A stretch of 37,552 bases of DNA from Acidobacteriota bacterium (lineage in GTDB: Bacteria > Acidobacteriota > Thermoanaerobaculia > Thermoanaerobaculales > Thermoanaerobaculaceae). A program made the position numbers and the translations under genes. The notes under the pieces are model-generated. The model saw nothing but the letters and a program-made list of their open reading frames with translations. It was not told the origin of the DNA and did no database searches. The DNA lies in contig SCRJ01000159.1 of assembly GCA_004298115.1 (NCBI GenBank), forward strand, positions 1 to 37,552, read 5' to 3'. Shown here piece by piece: positions 10,587 to 18,436 of the stretch (position 1 is the stretch's first letter; each line of letters starts with the position of its first letter).

Positions 10587-10604
10587 ACCTCCCGATCCGG
10601 AGGT
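10587..10604 (+). promoter_or_regulatory. Hairpin sequestering the kamA Shine-Dalgarno
   Basis: ACCTCC (10587-10592) is the exact complement of GGAGGT (10599-10604), with a 6-nt loop. The right arm is an SD for kamA. A second, weaker AGGAGA (10604-10609) lies 3 nt before the ATG. Folding of this hairpin would lower translation. Confidence 0.6.
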
Positions 10605-10612
10605 AGGAGATC

Positions 10613-11776
10613 ATGAACGAAAACACGGCAGCTGCAGACCCACTGATAGCAGGCGCGCGGCGCGACGAGATTTGCCGGATCTTCGGCGAATCCTACGACC
10701 CCGCGCGCTGGAACGACTGGCGCTGGCAGATGCGCCACCGCTTCATCAAGCCGGAGCAGTTCGAGAAGCTGCTCCGCCTCACGACCTCCGAGCGGCGGGG
10801 TCTGGCGATGACGCACGAAAAGTTCGCGGTGGCGATCACACCGCACTTCGCGGAGCTCATCGACCCGGACGATCCCAACTGCCCGATTCGGCGGCAGGTC
10901 GTCCCGCGCGAGGAGGAGCTGCTGGTCGGCCCGGGGGACATGACGGACCCGTGCGGCGAGGACCACGACGAGGTGGTTCCCGGCCTCGTCCACCGCTACC
11001 CCGACCGCGTCCTCCTGCTCGCCCTCGACACCTGCGCGGCGTACTGCCGCTACTGCACGCGCTCGCGCCTCGTGAGCCAGGGGGAGCTCGACCCGCTGCC
11101 GCGCCGCCTCGACGCCGTGATCGCCTACCTCGAGGCGCACACCGAGGTGCGCGACGTGCTGCTCTCGGGCGGCGACCCGTTGCTGATGTCCGAGGACCGT
11201 CTCGACGAGGTGCTCGGCCGCATCCGCGCGATCCCGCACATCGAGTTCGTGCGCATCGGCTCGCGCGTTCCCTCGTTCCTGCCGCAGCGCATCACCCCCG
11301 AGCTGGTCGCGGTGCTGCGCAAGCACCGCGTCTGGCTGTCGCTGCACTTCTGCCACGCCCGCGAGATCACGCCGGACGTCGCCCGCGCCTGCGACCTGCT
11401 CGCCGACGGCGGCATCCCGCTCGGCTCGCAGACCGTGCTCCTGAAGGGCGTGAACGACGAGGTGCAGACCCTCAAGGACCTCGTCCACGCGCTGCTCAAG
11501 GTCCGCGTGCGCCCGTACTACCTCTACCAGTGCGACCCGGTCGTCGGCACCGGTCACCTGCGCACCAGCGTGGCCAAGGGGATCGAGCTGATCTCGGGGT
11601 TGCGCGGCCACACCACCGGGTACGCGGTCCCGACCTACGTCATCGACGCCCCGGGCGGCGGCGGCAAGGTGCCGATCCAGGCGGAGACGATCGTGTCGTA
11701 CGAGAACGGCCAGGCGCTGCTGCGCAACTGGGCGGGCCGAACCTACTCGTACGTGGACCCGGCGGACCACGCGTAG
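10613..11776 (+). CDS. kamA: L-lysine 2,3-aminomutase (radical SAM, PLP)
   Basis: A 387-residue enzyme of the KamA/AblA family that converts L-lysine to beta-lysine using a [4Fe-4S] cluster, S-adenosylmethionine and PLP. The cluster cysteines are C141, C145 and C148 (CAAYCRYC). GGDPL (186-190) is the usual SAM-region glycine motif. The PLP lysine is K352 in DAPGGGGKVP. The two aspartates that hold the epsilon-amino group of lysine in the clostridial enzyme are present: D308 (YQCD) and D345 (DAPGGGGK). Glutamate 2,3-aminomutases carry Lys and Asn there. There is no EpmB-like shortening. GGAGGT/AGGAGA precede the ATG. The next gene starts 4 nt after the stop, so it heads an operon with two ATP-grasp ligases and probably the GNAT gene. 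Confidence 0.93.
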   Translation: MNENTAAADPLIAGARRDEICRIFGESYDPARWNDWRWQMRHRFIKPEQFEKLLRLTTSERRGLAMTHEKFAVAITPHFAELIDPDDPNCPIRRQVVPREEELLVGPGDMTDPCGEDHDEVVPGLVHRYPDRVLLLALDTCAAYCRYCTRSRLVSQGELDPLPRRLDAVIAYLEAHTEVRDVLLSGGDPLLMSEDRLDEVLGRIRAIPHIEFVRIGSRVPSFLPQRITPELVAVLRKHRVWLSLHFCHAREITPDVARACDLLADGGIPLGSQTVLLKGVNDEVQTLKDLVHALLKVRVRPYYLYQCDPVVGTGHLRTSVAKGIELISGLRGHTTGYAVPTYVIDAPGGGGKVPIQAETIVSYENGQALLRNWAGRTYSYVDPADHA

Positions 11777-11780
11777 GCGC

Positions 11781-12767
11781 ATGGGCCTCGCGATCGGCCT
11801 GACCTACGACCTGAAGGACGACTACCTCGCGGCGGGGTTCTCCCCGGAGGACGTGCTCGAGTTCGACGGCCTCGACACCGTGGCCGGCCTCGAGCAGGCG
11901 CTGGCCGGGCTCGGCCACCGGACGGAACGGGTCGGGCGCGGACGCGAGCTCGCCCGCCGCCTCGCCGGCGGCGAGCGCTGGGACCTCGTGTTCAACATCT
12001 GCGAGGGCGTGTGGGGGCGCTCGCGCGAGGCGCAGGTGCCCGCGCTGTGCGAGCTGTTCGACCAGCCGTACACCTTCGCCGACCCGCTCACCTGCGCGCT
12101 CACCCTCGACAAGGCGATGGCCAAGCGCGTGGTGCGCGACCACGGCCTGCCCACGGCGCCGTTCGCGGTGGTCGCCGCGCCCGAGGACGCGGCCGCCGTC
12201 GACCTGCCGGCGCCGCTGTTCTTGAAGCCGGTCGCCGAGGGCAGCTCGAAGGGGGTGACCGGGCGCTCGCTGGTGCGCGACCGGGGCGAGCTCGCCGCCG
12301 CCTGCCGCGAGCTGCTCGAGCGGTTCCGCCAGCCGGTGCTGGTCGAGGCCTTCCTGCCCGGGCGCGAGGTCACGGTCGGGATCGTCGGCCACGGCGAGGG
12401 CGCACGGACGGTCGGCGTGCTCGAGGTCTCGTTCACCGCGCGCGCCGAGACGGCGGCGTACACCGCGCTCAACAAGGAGGAGTACCAGGAGCGAGTGGCG
12501 TACCGCGTCCTCACCGACGACCCGCTCGCGCCGCCGGCGCGTGCGCTGGCGCTCGCGGTGTTCGCCGTCCTCGGTTGCCGCGATGCCGCCCGCATCGACC
12601 TGCGCTGCGATGACGCCGGGGTCCTCCACTTCCTCGAGGTCAACCCGCTCCCCGGCATCAACCACGTGCGCTCCGACCTGCCGATCATGGCGCGCCTGGG
12701 CGGCATGCCGTACGGCGAGCTGATCGGCGCGATCGTGGAGTCGGCGCGCGCCCGGTACCAGTTGTGA
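11781..12767 (+). CDS. D-Ala-D-Ala ligase-like ATP-grasp enzyme (first of two)
   Basis: A 328-residue ATP-dependent carboxylate-amine ligase. The N-terminal domain has FNICEGVWGRSREAQVPALCE (71-91), which resembles the substrate-binding loop of Ddl enzymes. ATP-grasp motifs follow: FLKP (147-150, ATP-binding Lys149), the glycine/serine loop EGSSKGV (153-159), LVEAFLPGREVTVG (187-200), ARIDLR (270-275) and the metal-binding FLEVNPLPG (284-292). It is not a housekeeping Ddl by context: it lies between lysine aminomutase and another ligase, with no mur or fts genes nearby. I infer that it activates an amino-acid carboxylate and joins it to an amine, perhaps of beta-lysine. It starts 4 nt after kamA and overlaps the next gene by four bases (GTGA). 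Confidence 0.85.
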   Translation: MGLAIGLTYDLKDDYLAAGFSPEDVLEFDGLDTVAGLEQALAGLGHRTERVGRGRELARRLAGGERWDLVFNICEGVWGRSREAQVPALCELFDQPYTFADPLTCALTLDKAMAKRVVRDHGLPTAPFAVVAAPEDAAAVDLPAPLFLKPVAEGSSKGVTGRSLVRDRGELAAACRELLERFRQPVLVEAFLPGREVTVGIVGHGEGARTVGVLEVSFTARAETAAYTALNKEEYQERVAYRVLTDDPLAPPARALALAVFAVLGCRDAARIDLRCDDAGVLHFLEVNPLPGINHVRSDLPIMARLGGMPYGELIGAIVESARARYQL

Positions 12768-13762
12768 GCGCCAGGCCCGAGCGCGCCGTCATCGCGCACA
12801 CCGCCGTCGATCCCGAGGCGGATCCCTCCACCGCGGACGTCCTCGACCAGGTGCGGCTGTTCGAAGAAGGCCTCAGCACTCTCGGCGTCCCCCACACGAC
12901 GGTCGCCGTGGACGCCGGCCGGGTGTGGGCGCACGCCGCCGAGCTGGCGGGGGCGGTGGTCTGCAACCTGCTCGAGGCGCCGCCGGGAAAGCCGCAACTG
13001 CACGCGGCGGCGACCGCGGCGCTCGAGTTGCTGGGCGTGCCGTTCACGGGATCCCCGGCGGGGGCGCTGTGGCTGACCACCGACAAGCTCGCGACTCGGG
13101 CCGTGCTCGCCGCCGAGGGCCTGCCGGTCGCGGCGGGCGGGCGATTCGACCCGGAGCACCCCGTGTTGCTGGAGCGCGTCCCGCCGCCGTGGATCCTCAA
13201 ACCCGCGTGGGAGGACGCATCGGTCGGCCTGGAGGGCGACCCGGTGTGCGCCACCCCGGAACTGGCGATCGCTCGCGGCCGCGCGCTCGCGGCGCGCTTT
13301 CCCGGTCAGCCGGTGCTGGCGGAGCACTTCCTCCCCGGGCGCGAGTTCAACGTCTCGCTGCTCGCCGAAGGTAGAGGCGCCGAGGCGCTCCCGGTGGCGG
13401 AGATCGCGTTCGTCGACTTCCCCGCCGGTGTCCCGGCGCTGGTCGGGTACGAGGCGAAGTGGGCCGCCGGTTCGTTCGAGGAGACGCACACGGTGCGCCG
13501 CTTTCCCGGTCGCGAGGACGCGGCGCTGCTCGGGCGCATCCGCGGGTTGGCGCTGGCGTGCTGGCGGCCGTGCGCGCTCGCCGGCTACGCGCGCGTCGAC
13601 TTGCGCCTCGACGAGGCGGGCGCCCCCGTCATCCTCGAGGTCAACACCAACCCGTGCCTGTCGGCGGACGCCGGGTTCGTCGCGGCGGCGCGGGAGGCGG
13701 GCATGGCGCCGGCCGATCTGGTCGCGCGGATCCTCGCGGCCGCGGTGTCGCCGGCGCGCTGA
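12764..13762 (+). CDS. Second ATP-grasp ligase, divergent from the first
   Basis: A 332-residue ATP-grasp protein, distantly similar to D-Ala-D-Ala ligases and to its neighbour. The motifs in order are CNLLEAPPGKPQLHAA (67-82), PFTGSPAGALWLTTDKLATR (93-112), WILKP (143-147), EDASVGL (150-156), LAEHFLPGREFNVSLL (185-200), ARVDLRLDEAG (276-286) and ILEVNTNPCLS (290-300). The ATP and Mg sites look intact, so it should be active. Its GTG start overlaps the upstream stop (GTGA), indicating translational coupling. Two different ligases after one aminomutase suggest two successive peptide bonds, or one heterodimeric ligase. The substrate is unknown. Confidence 0.83.
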   Translation: MSARPERAVIAHTAVDPEADPSTADVLDQVRLFEEGLSTLGVPHTTVAVDAGRVWAHAAELAGAVVCNLLEAPPGKPQLHAAATAALELLGVPFTGSPAGALWLTTDKLATRAVLAAEGLPVAAGGRFDPEHPVLLERVPPPWILKPAWEDASVGLEGDPVCATPELAIARGRALAARFPGQPVLAEHFLPGREFNVSLLAEGRGAEALPVAEIAFVDFPAGVPALVGYEAKWAAGSFEETHTVRRFPGREDAALLGRIRGLALACWRPCALAGYARVDLRLDEAGAPVILEVNTNPCLSADAGFVAAAREAGMAPADLVARILAAAVSPAR

Positions 13763-13780
13763 GCGGGCGGCGAGCGGTGG

Positions 13781-13786
13781 TAGGCT
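13781..13786 (+). promoter_or_regulatory. -10-like TAGGCT before the GNAT gene
   Basis: TAGGCT lies in the 57-nt gap between the second ligase and the GNAT gene. It could give the GNAT gene a transcript of its own with a leader of about 25 nt. No -35 is evident. Confidence 0.3.
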
Positions 13787-13819
13787 TGGGCGGACGGACG
13801 TGCCGTTGTGGAGGCGTGA

Positions 13820-14305
13820 GTGAACATTCGCACCGATCTGCGTCCCGAAGACCGCGCGCCGCTCGAGGCGCTGCTGCGGGGTACCGGTTTCTTCAACCCG
13901 CAGGAGCTCGAGGTCGCGCTCGAGCTCGTGGACGACCGCCTGGCCCACGGTGAGGGGAGCCACTACCGTTTCCTCGTCCTCGAGGCTGCGGGCGAGGTGC
14001 TCGGCTACGCCTGCTGGGGCCCGATCCCGGGCACCCTCGCGTCGGCGGACCTGTACTGGATCGCGGTCCACCCCGAGCGGCAAGGCGAGGGGTTGGGCCG
14101 GGCGCTGCTCGACGCCGCCGAGACCTGGATCGCCCGCGAAGGGCGCACCCGGGTGTACCTGGAGACCTCGTCGCGGCCGCAGTACGTGCCGACGAGGGCG
14201 TTCTACCTGCGCTGCGGTTACGAGGTCGCCGCCGAGCTCCCGGAGTTCTACGCGCCCGGCGACGGCAAGGTGATCTTCCTGAAGATCCTGCCGCGCGTGC
14301 ACTGA
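13820..14305 (+). CDS. GNAT-family N-acetyltransferase
   Basis: A 161-residue acetyl-CoA-dependent acyltransferase. Motif A is VHPERQGEGLGRALL with the pyrophosphate loop Q88-G89-E90-G91-L92-G93. YWIAV (79-83) is the preceding strand, and RAFYLRCGYE is the typical motif B near the C-terminus. The GTG at 13820 is preceded by GGAGG with 5-nt spacing. It follows the second ATP-grasp gene by 57 nt in the same direction. In archaea and some bacteria, lysine 2,3-aminomutase works with an acetyltransferase (AblB) to make the compatible solute N-epsilon-acetyl-beta-lysine. By analogy this enzyme may acetylate the ligase product or beta-lysine itself, but I see no specific AblB signature. Confidence 0.85.
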   Translation: MNIRTDLRPEDRAPLEALLRGTGFFNPQELEVALELVDDRLAHGEGSHYRFLVLEAAGEVLGYACWGPIPGTLASADLYWIAVHPERQGEGLGRALLDAAETWIAREGRTRVYLETSSRPQYVPTRAFYLRCGYEVAAELPEFYAPGDGKVIFLKILPRVH

Positions 14306-14419
14306 CCCGGAGGTCGCGCCCCACACGTCCGTCGCGGTCGCCCGCCGGTCGGCCGGCCCTTCCCGCACCTGGAGGACCGGTGCTGTCGCCGTTGAGTCTC
14401 CTTTGTTCGCCGGTTGCTC

Positions 14420-14425
14420 TACAAT
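14420..14425 (+). promoter_or_regulatory. -10-like TACAAT, leaderless start of DUF4388 gene
   Basis: TACAAT ends 6 nt before ATG 14432, giving a predicted leaderless transcript. No good -35 at 16-18 bp and no SD are seen. Confidence 0.5.
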
Positions 14426-14431
14426 TACTCA

Positions 14432-15532
14432 ATGAGCCTCGCAGGACACCTGAGCGAACTCGCGCTCCCCGACCTTCTCCAAATCGTCGCCATGGCCGAA
14501 AAGAGCGGCCGCCTCGACCTTTCCAGCCGGGACGGGGAAGGGTTGATCGTCTTCCGCAGCGGGCGGGTCATCTACGCCGCCTCGAACGCGGCGCGGGAGA
14601 CGCTCGGCAGCATTCTGGTCTGCCGCCACCTGGTGTCGGAGGAGGAGCTGCACAAGGCGCTCGAGCACCAGTTCCGCTCACGCGAGGAACGGCGGCTGGG
14701 TTCGATCCTGGTCGAGATGGGTCTGGTGTCGCTCGATGCCCTCGAGGCGGTGCTCTACCAGCAGATCCAGCGGGTGATCGGGGAGCTGGTCAAGTGGCGC
14801 GACGGGTACTTCAAGTTCGAGGCGTTCGAGATCCCCGATCACGGGGAGATCGCCGTCGATGCGCGGGAGTTCCTCGCCGAGGCGGGGTTCAACGCCCACC
14901 GGATCGCGCTCGAGCTCTCCCGCATCGCCGACGAGGCGCGGCAGGCGGGTGCGCCGCCGCGGTCCGTCTTCCCGCTCCCGGTCGAAGGGAGCGCGGGCCC
15001 GGCGGTGGCGCCGCCACGGACGTCGTTGGGCAGCATCCTGGCCGACCGACCCGCCCCGTCGCTGACCGCCGAAACCACGATGAGCCTGCTCCGCGCCGGG
15101 GAGGGGTTCTTCTCGCGCGCGGTGCTCCTGATCGTCGAGCGCTACGGGCTGTCCGGCGTCGGGCAGTTCGGCCTGCGCGCCGGCGACGCGACGGTCGACG
15201 AGAGCATCCGCAACCTCTGGCTGCCGCTCGGCGCCGCCTCGCTGGCTGCGGACGCGGTCGCCTCCGGCTGCACCCGTCGGGGCCGGCCCGAGCCGAGCGA
15301 CGCCAACCAGCTGCTCGTCAGCGAGCTCGGGGGCGAGTGGCCGGTCGAGGCGGCGGTGCTGCCCGTTCACGCCGGCGCGCACCTCGTGGCGGTGCTCTAC
15401 GGCGACACGATGCCCGCCGCCACGCCGCTGCCGGCGCTCGACCGCCTCGAGGCGAAGCTTGCCGAAATCGGCGTCGCGATCGCCGCGGCCGAGCTTCCGG
15501 CCGCCGCCGCGACGGCGCCCCCGGTCGTCTGA
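14432..15532 (+). CDS. DUF4388 (PATAN-like) domain protein
   Basis: A 366-residue soluble protein. Residues 1 to about 100 match the DUF4388/PATAN pattern: an N-terminal SLAGHLSELALPDLLQIVAMAEKSG block, then SGRLDLSS, GLIVFRSGRVIYAAS and a helical linker. A second helical part (about 80-170) carries RLGSILVEMGLVSLDALEAVLYQQIQ, similar to the 'two-component-adjacent' repeats found with this domain, followed by a Pro/Ala-rich linker (175-210) and a C-terminal region that could be GAF-like. Such proteins are associated with gliding, pili or signalling in Myxococcota, Acidobacteriota and cyanobacteria (PatA). The partner is not visible here. It is convergent with aceE, 16 nt away. The start is ATG 14432, downstream of TACAAT. 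Confidence 0.75.
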   Translation: MSLAGHLSELALPDLLQIVAMAEKSGRLDLSSRDGEGLIVFRSGRVIYAASNAARETLGSILVCRHLVSEEELHKALEHQFRSREERRLGSILVEMGLVSLDALEAVLYQQIQRVIGELVKWRDGYFKFEAFEIPDHGEIAVDAREFLAEAGFNAHRIALELSRIADEARQAGAPPRSVFPLPVEGSAGPAVAPPRTSLGSILADRPAPSLTAETTMSLLRAGEGFFSRAVLLIVERYGLSGVGQFGLRAGDATVDESIRNLWLPLGAASLAADAVASGCTRRGRPEPSDANQLLVSELGGEWPVEAAVLPVHAGAHLVAVLYGDTMPAATPLPALDRLEAKLAEIGVAIAAAELPAAAATAPPVV

Positions 15533-15548
15533 CGGCGGGAGCCGCCAG

Positions 15549-18224
15549 CTAGCGCGTCACCGGGTCGGGGCGGTCGGGATCGAGGCCGAGCGCCGAGATC
15601 GCGGCGGCCGCTTCCTCGGGTGGCATCGCTCCGGCGCGGGCGAGCACCGACACCGTCGCCGCGGCGATGTGCTCGGCGTCCACCTCGAAGTGGCGGCGCA
15701 GCGCCACCCGCGTGTCGGAGAGGCCGAAGCCGTCGGTGCCGAGCGGGGTCAGCCCCTGCGGCAGGAAGCGCGCGACCGAGTCCGGGAGCAGCTTCATGTA
15801 CTCCGACGCGGCGATCACCGGTCCCGGGGCGCCGGCGAGCTGCGCCGTCAGATACGGCGTACGCGCCGGCTCCGCCGGGTGGAGGCGGTTCCAGCGTTCG
15901 GCGGCGAGCGCGTCGGCGCGCAGCTGCTGGTAGCTCGTGACGCTCCAGACGTCGGCGCCGACGCCGAAGTCGGCGGCGAGGATGTCGGCGGCGCGCAGCG
16001 CCTCGCGCACGGTCACGCCGCTGCCGAGCAGCTGGGCGCGGCGCGCGTGCTCCCCTCCGGCGCGCCGCAGCGGGTAGATCCCGCGCACGATCCCCTCCTC
16101 GGCGCCCGCCGGCATCGGCGGCATCTCGTAGTTCTCGTTGTACAGGGTGATGTAGTAGAAGACGTCGCGGCCCTCCTCCACCATCGCCTTGAGGCCGTCC
16201 TCGACGATCACCGCGAGCTCGTACGCGTACGCCGGGTCGAAGATGCGCACGTTGGGCACCACGGAGAACAGCACCGGGCTGTGCCCGTCGTCGTGCTGAA
16301 GGCCCTCGCCCTGGAGCGTCGTGCGGCCCGCGGTGGCGCCGAGCAGGAAGCCGCGCCCGCGGGCGTCGCCGAACGCCCACACCAGGTCGCCGACGCGCTG
16401 GTAGCCGAACATCGAGTAGAAGATGTAGAACGGCACCATGGTGACGCCGTGGGTGGCGTGGGCGGTGCCGGCCGCGGTGAACGACGCCAGGGCCCCGGCC
16501 TCGGTGATCCCCTCCTCGAGGATCTGGCCGTCCCTGGCCTCCTGGTAGCGCAGGATCATGTTGTGGTCGACCGGCTCGTACAGCTGGCCGCCCGACGCGT
16601 AGATCCCGAGTTCCTTGAACAGCGACTCCATGCCGAACGTGCGCGCCTCGTCCGGGATGATCGGCACGATCCGGGGCCCTAGTCCGGGGGTCCGCAGGAG
16701 CTTGCGCAAGAGCTGGACGAACGCCATCGTAGTGGAAACCTCGCGCTTGGGCGGCGTCCCCTCGTGAAACTCGGCCCAGACCTCGGCGGCCGGCAGCTCA
16801 GGCGCAGGCGCCTGGGACTTGCGCAGCGGCAGGGTGCCGCCGAGCGCGCGCCGCCGCTCGAGGAGGTACTCGACCTCCGGGCTGTCGGTTCCGGGGTGGA
16901 AGTACGGTGGATCCTCGACCAGCGCCGCGTCGGGGATCGGGAGGTGGAGCACGTCGCGGAACGCCCGCAGCTGCGCCGCGTTGAGTTTCTTCTGCTGGTG
17001 CGTGGTGTAGCGGCCCTCGAAGTCCTTGCCGAGCGCCCACCCCTTGACCGTCTTGACGAGGAGCGCGGTCGGGCGCCCGTTGCTCTCGGTCGCGGCGCGA
17101 TACGCGGCGTACACCTTGCGGTAGTCGTGCCCGCCGAACTTGAGGTTCCAGATGTCGGTGTCGGAGAGGTGCTCGACCATCTTCGCCAGGCGCGGGTCGG
17201 CGCCGAAGAAGTGCTGGCGCATGAACCCGCCGCCCTCGACGTGGTAGCGCTGCCACCAGCCGTCCACGATCGTGTTGAGCCGCTCGACGAGCACCCCGGA
17301 GGCGTCCGCGGCGAGCAGCGGGTCCCACTCCCGGCCGAGGATCACCTTGATCACGTTCCACCCCGAGCCGCGGAACACCGCCTCGAGCTCCTGGATGATC
17401 TTGCCGTTCCCGCGCACCGGGCCGTCCAGGCGCTGGAGGTTGCAGTTGACGACGAAGATCAGGTTGTCGAGGCCCTCGTCGGCCGCGACGTGCAGGGCGC
17501 CGAGCGCCTCCGGCTCGTCGGTCTCGCCGTCGCCGAGGAACGCCCACACCCGTGAGCCGCCGGTGTCCGCCAGAGAGCGGTTCGCGAGGTAGCGGTTGAA
17601 CCGCGCCTGGTAGATCGCGTTGAGCGGACCGAGCCCCATCGAGACCGTGGGGAACTCCCAGAAGTCCGGCATGTTGCGCGGGTGCGGGTAGGAGGGGAGG
17701 CCGTGGCCGGTGGTCTCGCGGCGGTAGGCGTCCAGTTGCGCCTCGGTGAGGCGCCCCTCGAGGAACGCACGGGCGTACATGCCGGGCGCCGCGTGACCCT
17801 GGTAGAAGATCTGGTCGCCGCTGCCGCCGTCCTTGCCGCGGAAGAAGTGGTTGAACCCCACCTCGTACAGCGCCGCGGCGGAGGCGTAGGTCGAGAGGTG
17901 CCCGCCGATTCCCGGGTCGCGGTGGTTGGCGCGGGTGACCATCGCCATCGCGTTCCAGCGCACGATGCGCCGGATGCGCTTCTCCATCTCCTCGTCGCCG
18001 GGGAACGGCGGCTCCTGTTCGGGAGAGATCGTGTTGATGTACGGCGTCTGGATCGCCTCGATCCCGAGGTGCTGCATGCGCGCCCGCTTGAGGACCTTGC
18101 GCAGGAGGAACTTGGCCCGCTCGGGCCCGGCGGTCGCGAGCACGCGGTCGAGCGACTCGACCCACTCGGCCGTCTCCTGGGGGTCGGCGTCGTAGAGCTG
18201 CTGCTTGAACAGAGTGTCGTTCAT
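15549..18224 (-). CDS. aceE: Pyruvate dehydrogenase E1, homodimeric type
   Basis: An 891-residue thiamine-diphosphate enzyme that decarboxylates pyruvate and acetylates the lipoyl domain of E2. The length and single-chain layout match the homodimeric AceE type (about 890 residues), not the alpha/beta type. Visible blocks are IEAIQTPYINTI, HPRNMPDFWEFPTVSMGLGP, the ThDP/Mg motif GDGETDEPEALGALHVAADE beginning at 231 and ending at VVNCN (258-262), and the C-terminal SYQQLRADALAAERWNRLHP region. The ATG at 18224 has GAGGA-rich sequence before it; an arginine-rich extension upstream is rejected. E2 (aceF) and E3 (lpd) genes are not adjacent. TACCCT (18302-18307 on the other strand) could be its -10. 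Confidence 0.95.
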   Translation of the reverse strand: MNDTLFKQQLYDADPQETAEWVESLDRVLATAGPERAKFLLRKVLKRARMQHLGIEAIQTPYINTISPEQEPPFPGDEEMEKRIRRIVRWNAMAMVTRANHRDPGIGGHLSTYASAAALYEVGFNHFFRGKDGGSGDQIFYQGHAAPGMYARAFLEGRLTEAQLDAYRRETTGHGLPSYPHPRNMPDFWEFPTVSMGLGPLNAIYQARFNRYLANRSLADTGGSRVWAFLGDGETDEPEALGALHVAADEGLDNLIFVVNCNLQRLDGPVRGNGKIIQELEAVFRGSGWNVIKVILGREWDPLLAADASGVLVERLNTIVDGWWQRYHVEGGGFMRQHFFGADPRLAKMVEHLSDTDIWNLKFGGHDYRKVYAAYRAATESNGRPTALLVKTVKGWALGKDFEGRYTTHQQKKLNAAQLRAFRDVLHLPIPDAALVEDPPYFHPGTDSPEVEYLLERRRALGGTLPLRKSQAPAPELPAAEVWAEFHEGTPPKREVSTTMAFVQLLRKLLRTPGLGPRIVPIIPDEARTFGMESLFKELGIYASGGQLYEPVDHNMILRYQEARDGQILEEGITEAGALASFTAAGTAHATHGVTMVPFYIFYSMFGYQRVGDLVWAFGDARGRGFLLGATAGRTTLQGEGLQHDDGHSPVLFSVVPNVRIFDPAYAYELAVIVEDGLKAMVEEGRDVFYYITLYNENYEMPPMPAGAEEGIVRGIYPLRRAGGEHARRAQLLGSGVTVREALRAADILAADFGVGADVWSVTSYQQLRADALAAERWNRLHPAEPARTPYLTAQLAGAPGPVIAASEYMKLLPDSVARFLPQGLTPLGTDGFGLSDTRVALRRHFEVDAEHIAAATVSVLARAGAMPPEEAAAAISALGLDPDRPDPVTR

Positions 18225-18436
18225 ATCCTCGTCCTCGCTGCCGCCGGCGTTGCGCTCGACGCAGACGCCGCCTCGCCGGGTTGCGGCGCCGCTCCGCATC
18301 CAGGGTACCCGAACCGAGGCGGGAGCGCGGAGTCGATGGCGGCGCCGGCGGCGCCACAGCACCTAACGTACCTCGGCGCGGCGCTGTTCCCCGGCACCCC
18401 GGCGACGCGCCTCCGCGGTGGCGGGAACGCATCCGG

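Larger units (their letters stand above)
10264..10612 (+). ncRNA. Structured leader of kamA or independent small RNA plus 5' UTR
   Basis: No convincing coding frame spans this region. The first ~110 nt hold a stem, CGCCTGAC (10284-10291) with GTGAGGCG (10316-10323; 7 of 8 pairs), and end at a strong intrinsic terminator (10329-10375). CAACCGCG (10309-10316) is complementary to CGCGGTTG (10363-10370), which includes the terminator's 3' side, so an alternative anti-terminated fold is possible. Downstream are a GC hairpin CTGCCGGGCCGGCAG (10497-10511) and a hairpin over the kamA SD. Either the promoter makes a ~110-nt small RNA, or this is an attenuator/riboswitch-type leader. I do not recognise the lysine, SAM, glycine, T-box or cobalamin consensus. 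The 64-residue frame starting at 10262 has no Lys codons, arguing against lysine attenuation by a leader peptide. Confidence 0.55.

Noticed and set aside
10264-10612. Lysine, SAM, T-box, cobalamin or glycine riboswitch, or 6S/SRP/RNase P RNA in the leader
   Set aside because: None of the consensus cores I could recall (such as the lysine-riboswitch GGGGAGCGUCGCCGAAG-type core) is present by eye. A covariance search would be decisive.
10613-11776. Glutamate 2,3-aminomutase or EpmB instead of lysine aminomutase
   Set aside because: Both lysine-binding aspartates (D308, D345) are kept and the length is that of KamA, not EpmB.
11781-13762. Housekeeping D-alanine-D-alanine ligases (ddl) for cell wall
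   Set aside because: No mur or fts genes nearby; two divergent copies in tandem behind kamA make a dedicated role more likely, though activity was not excluded.
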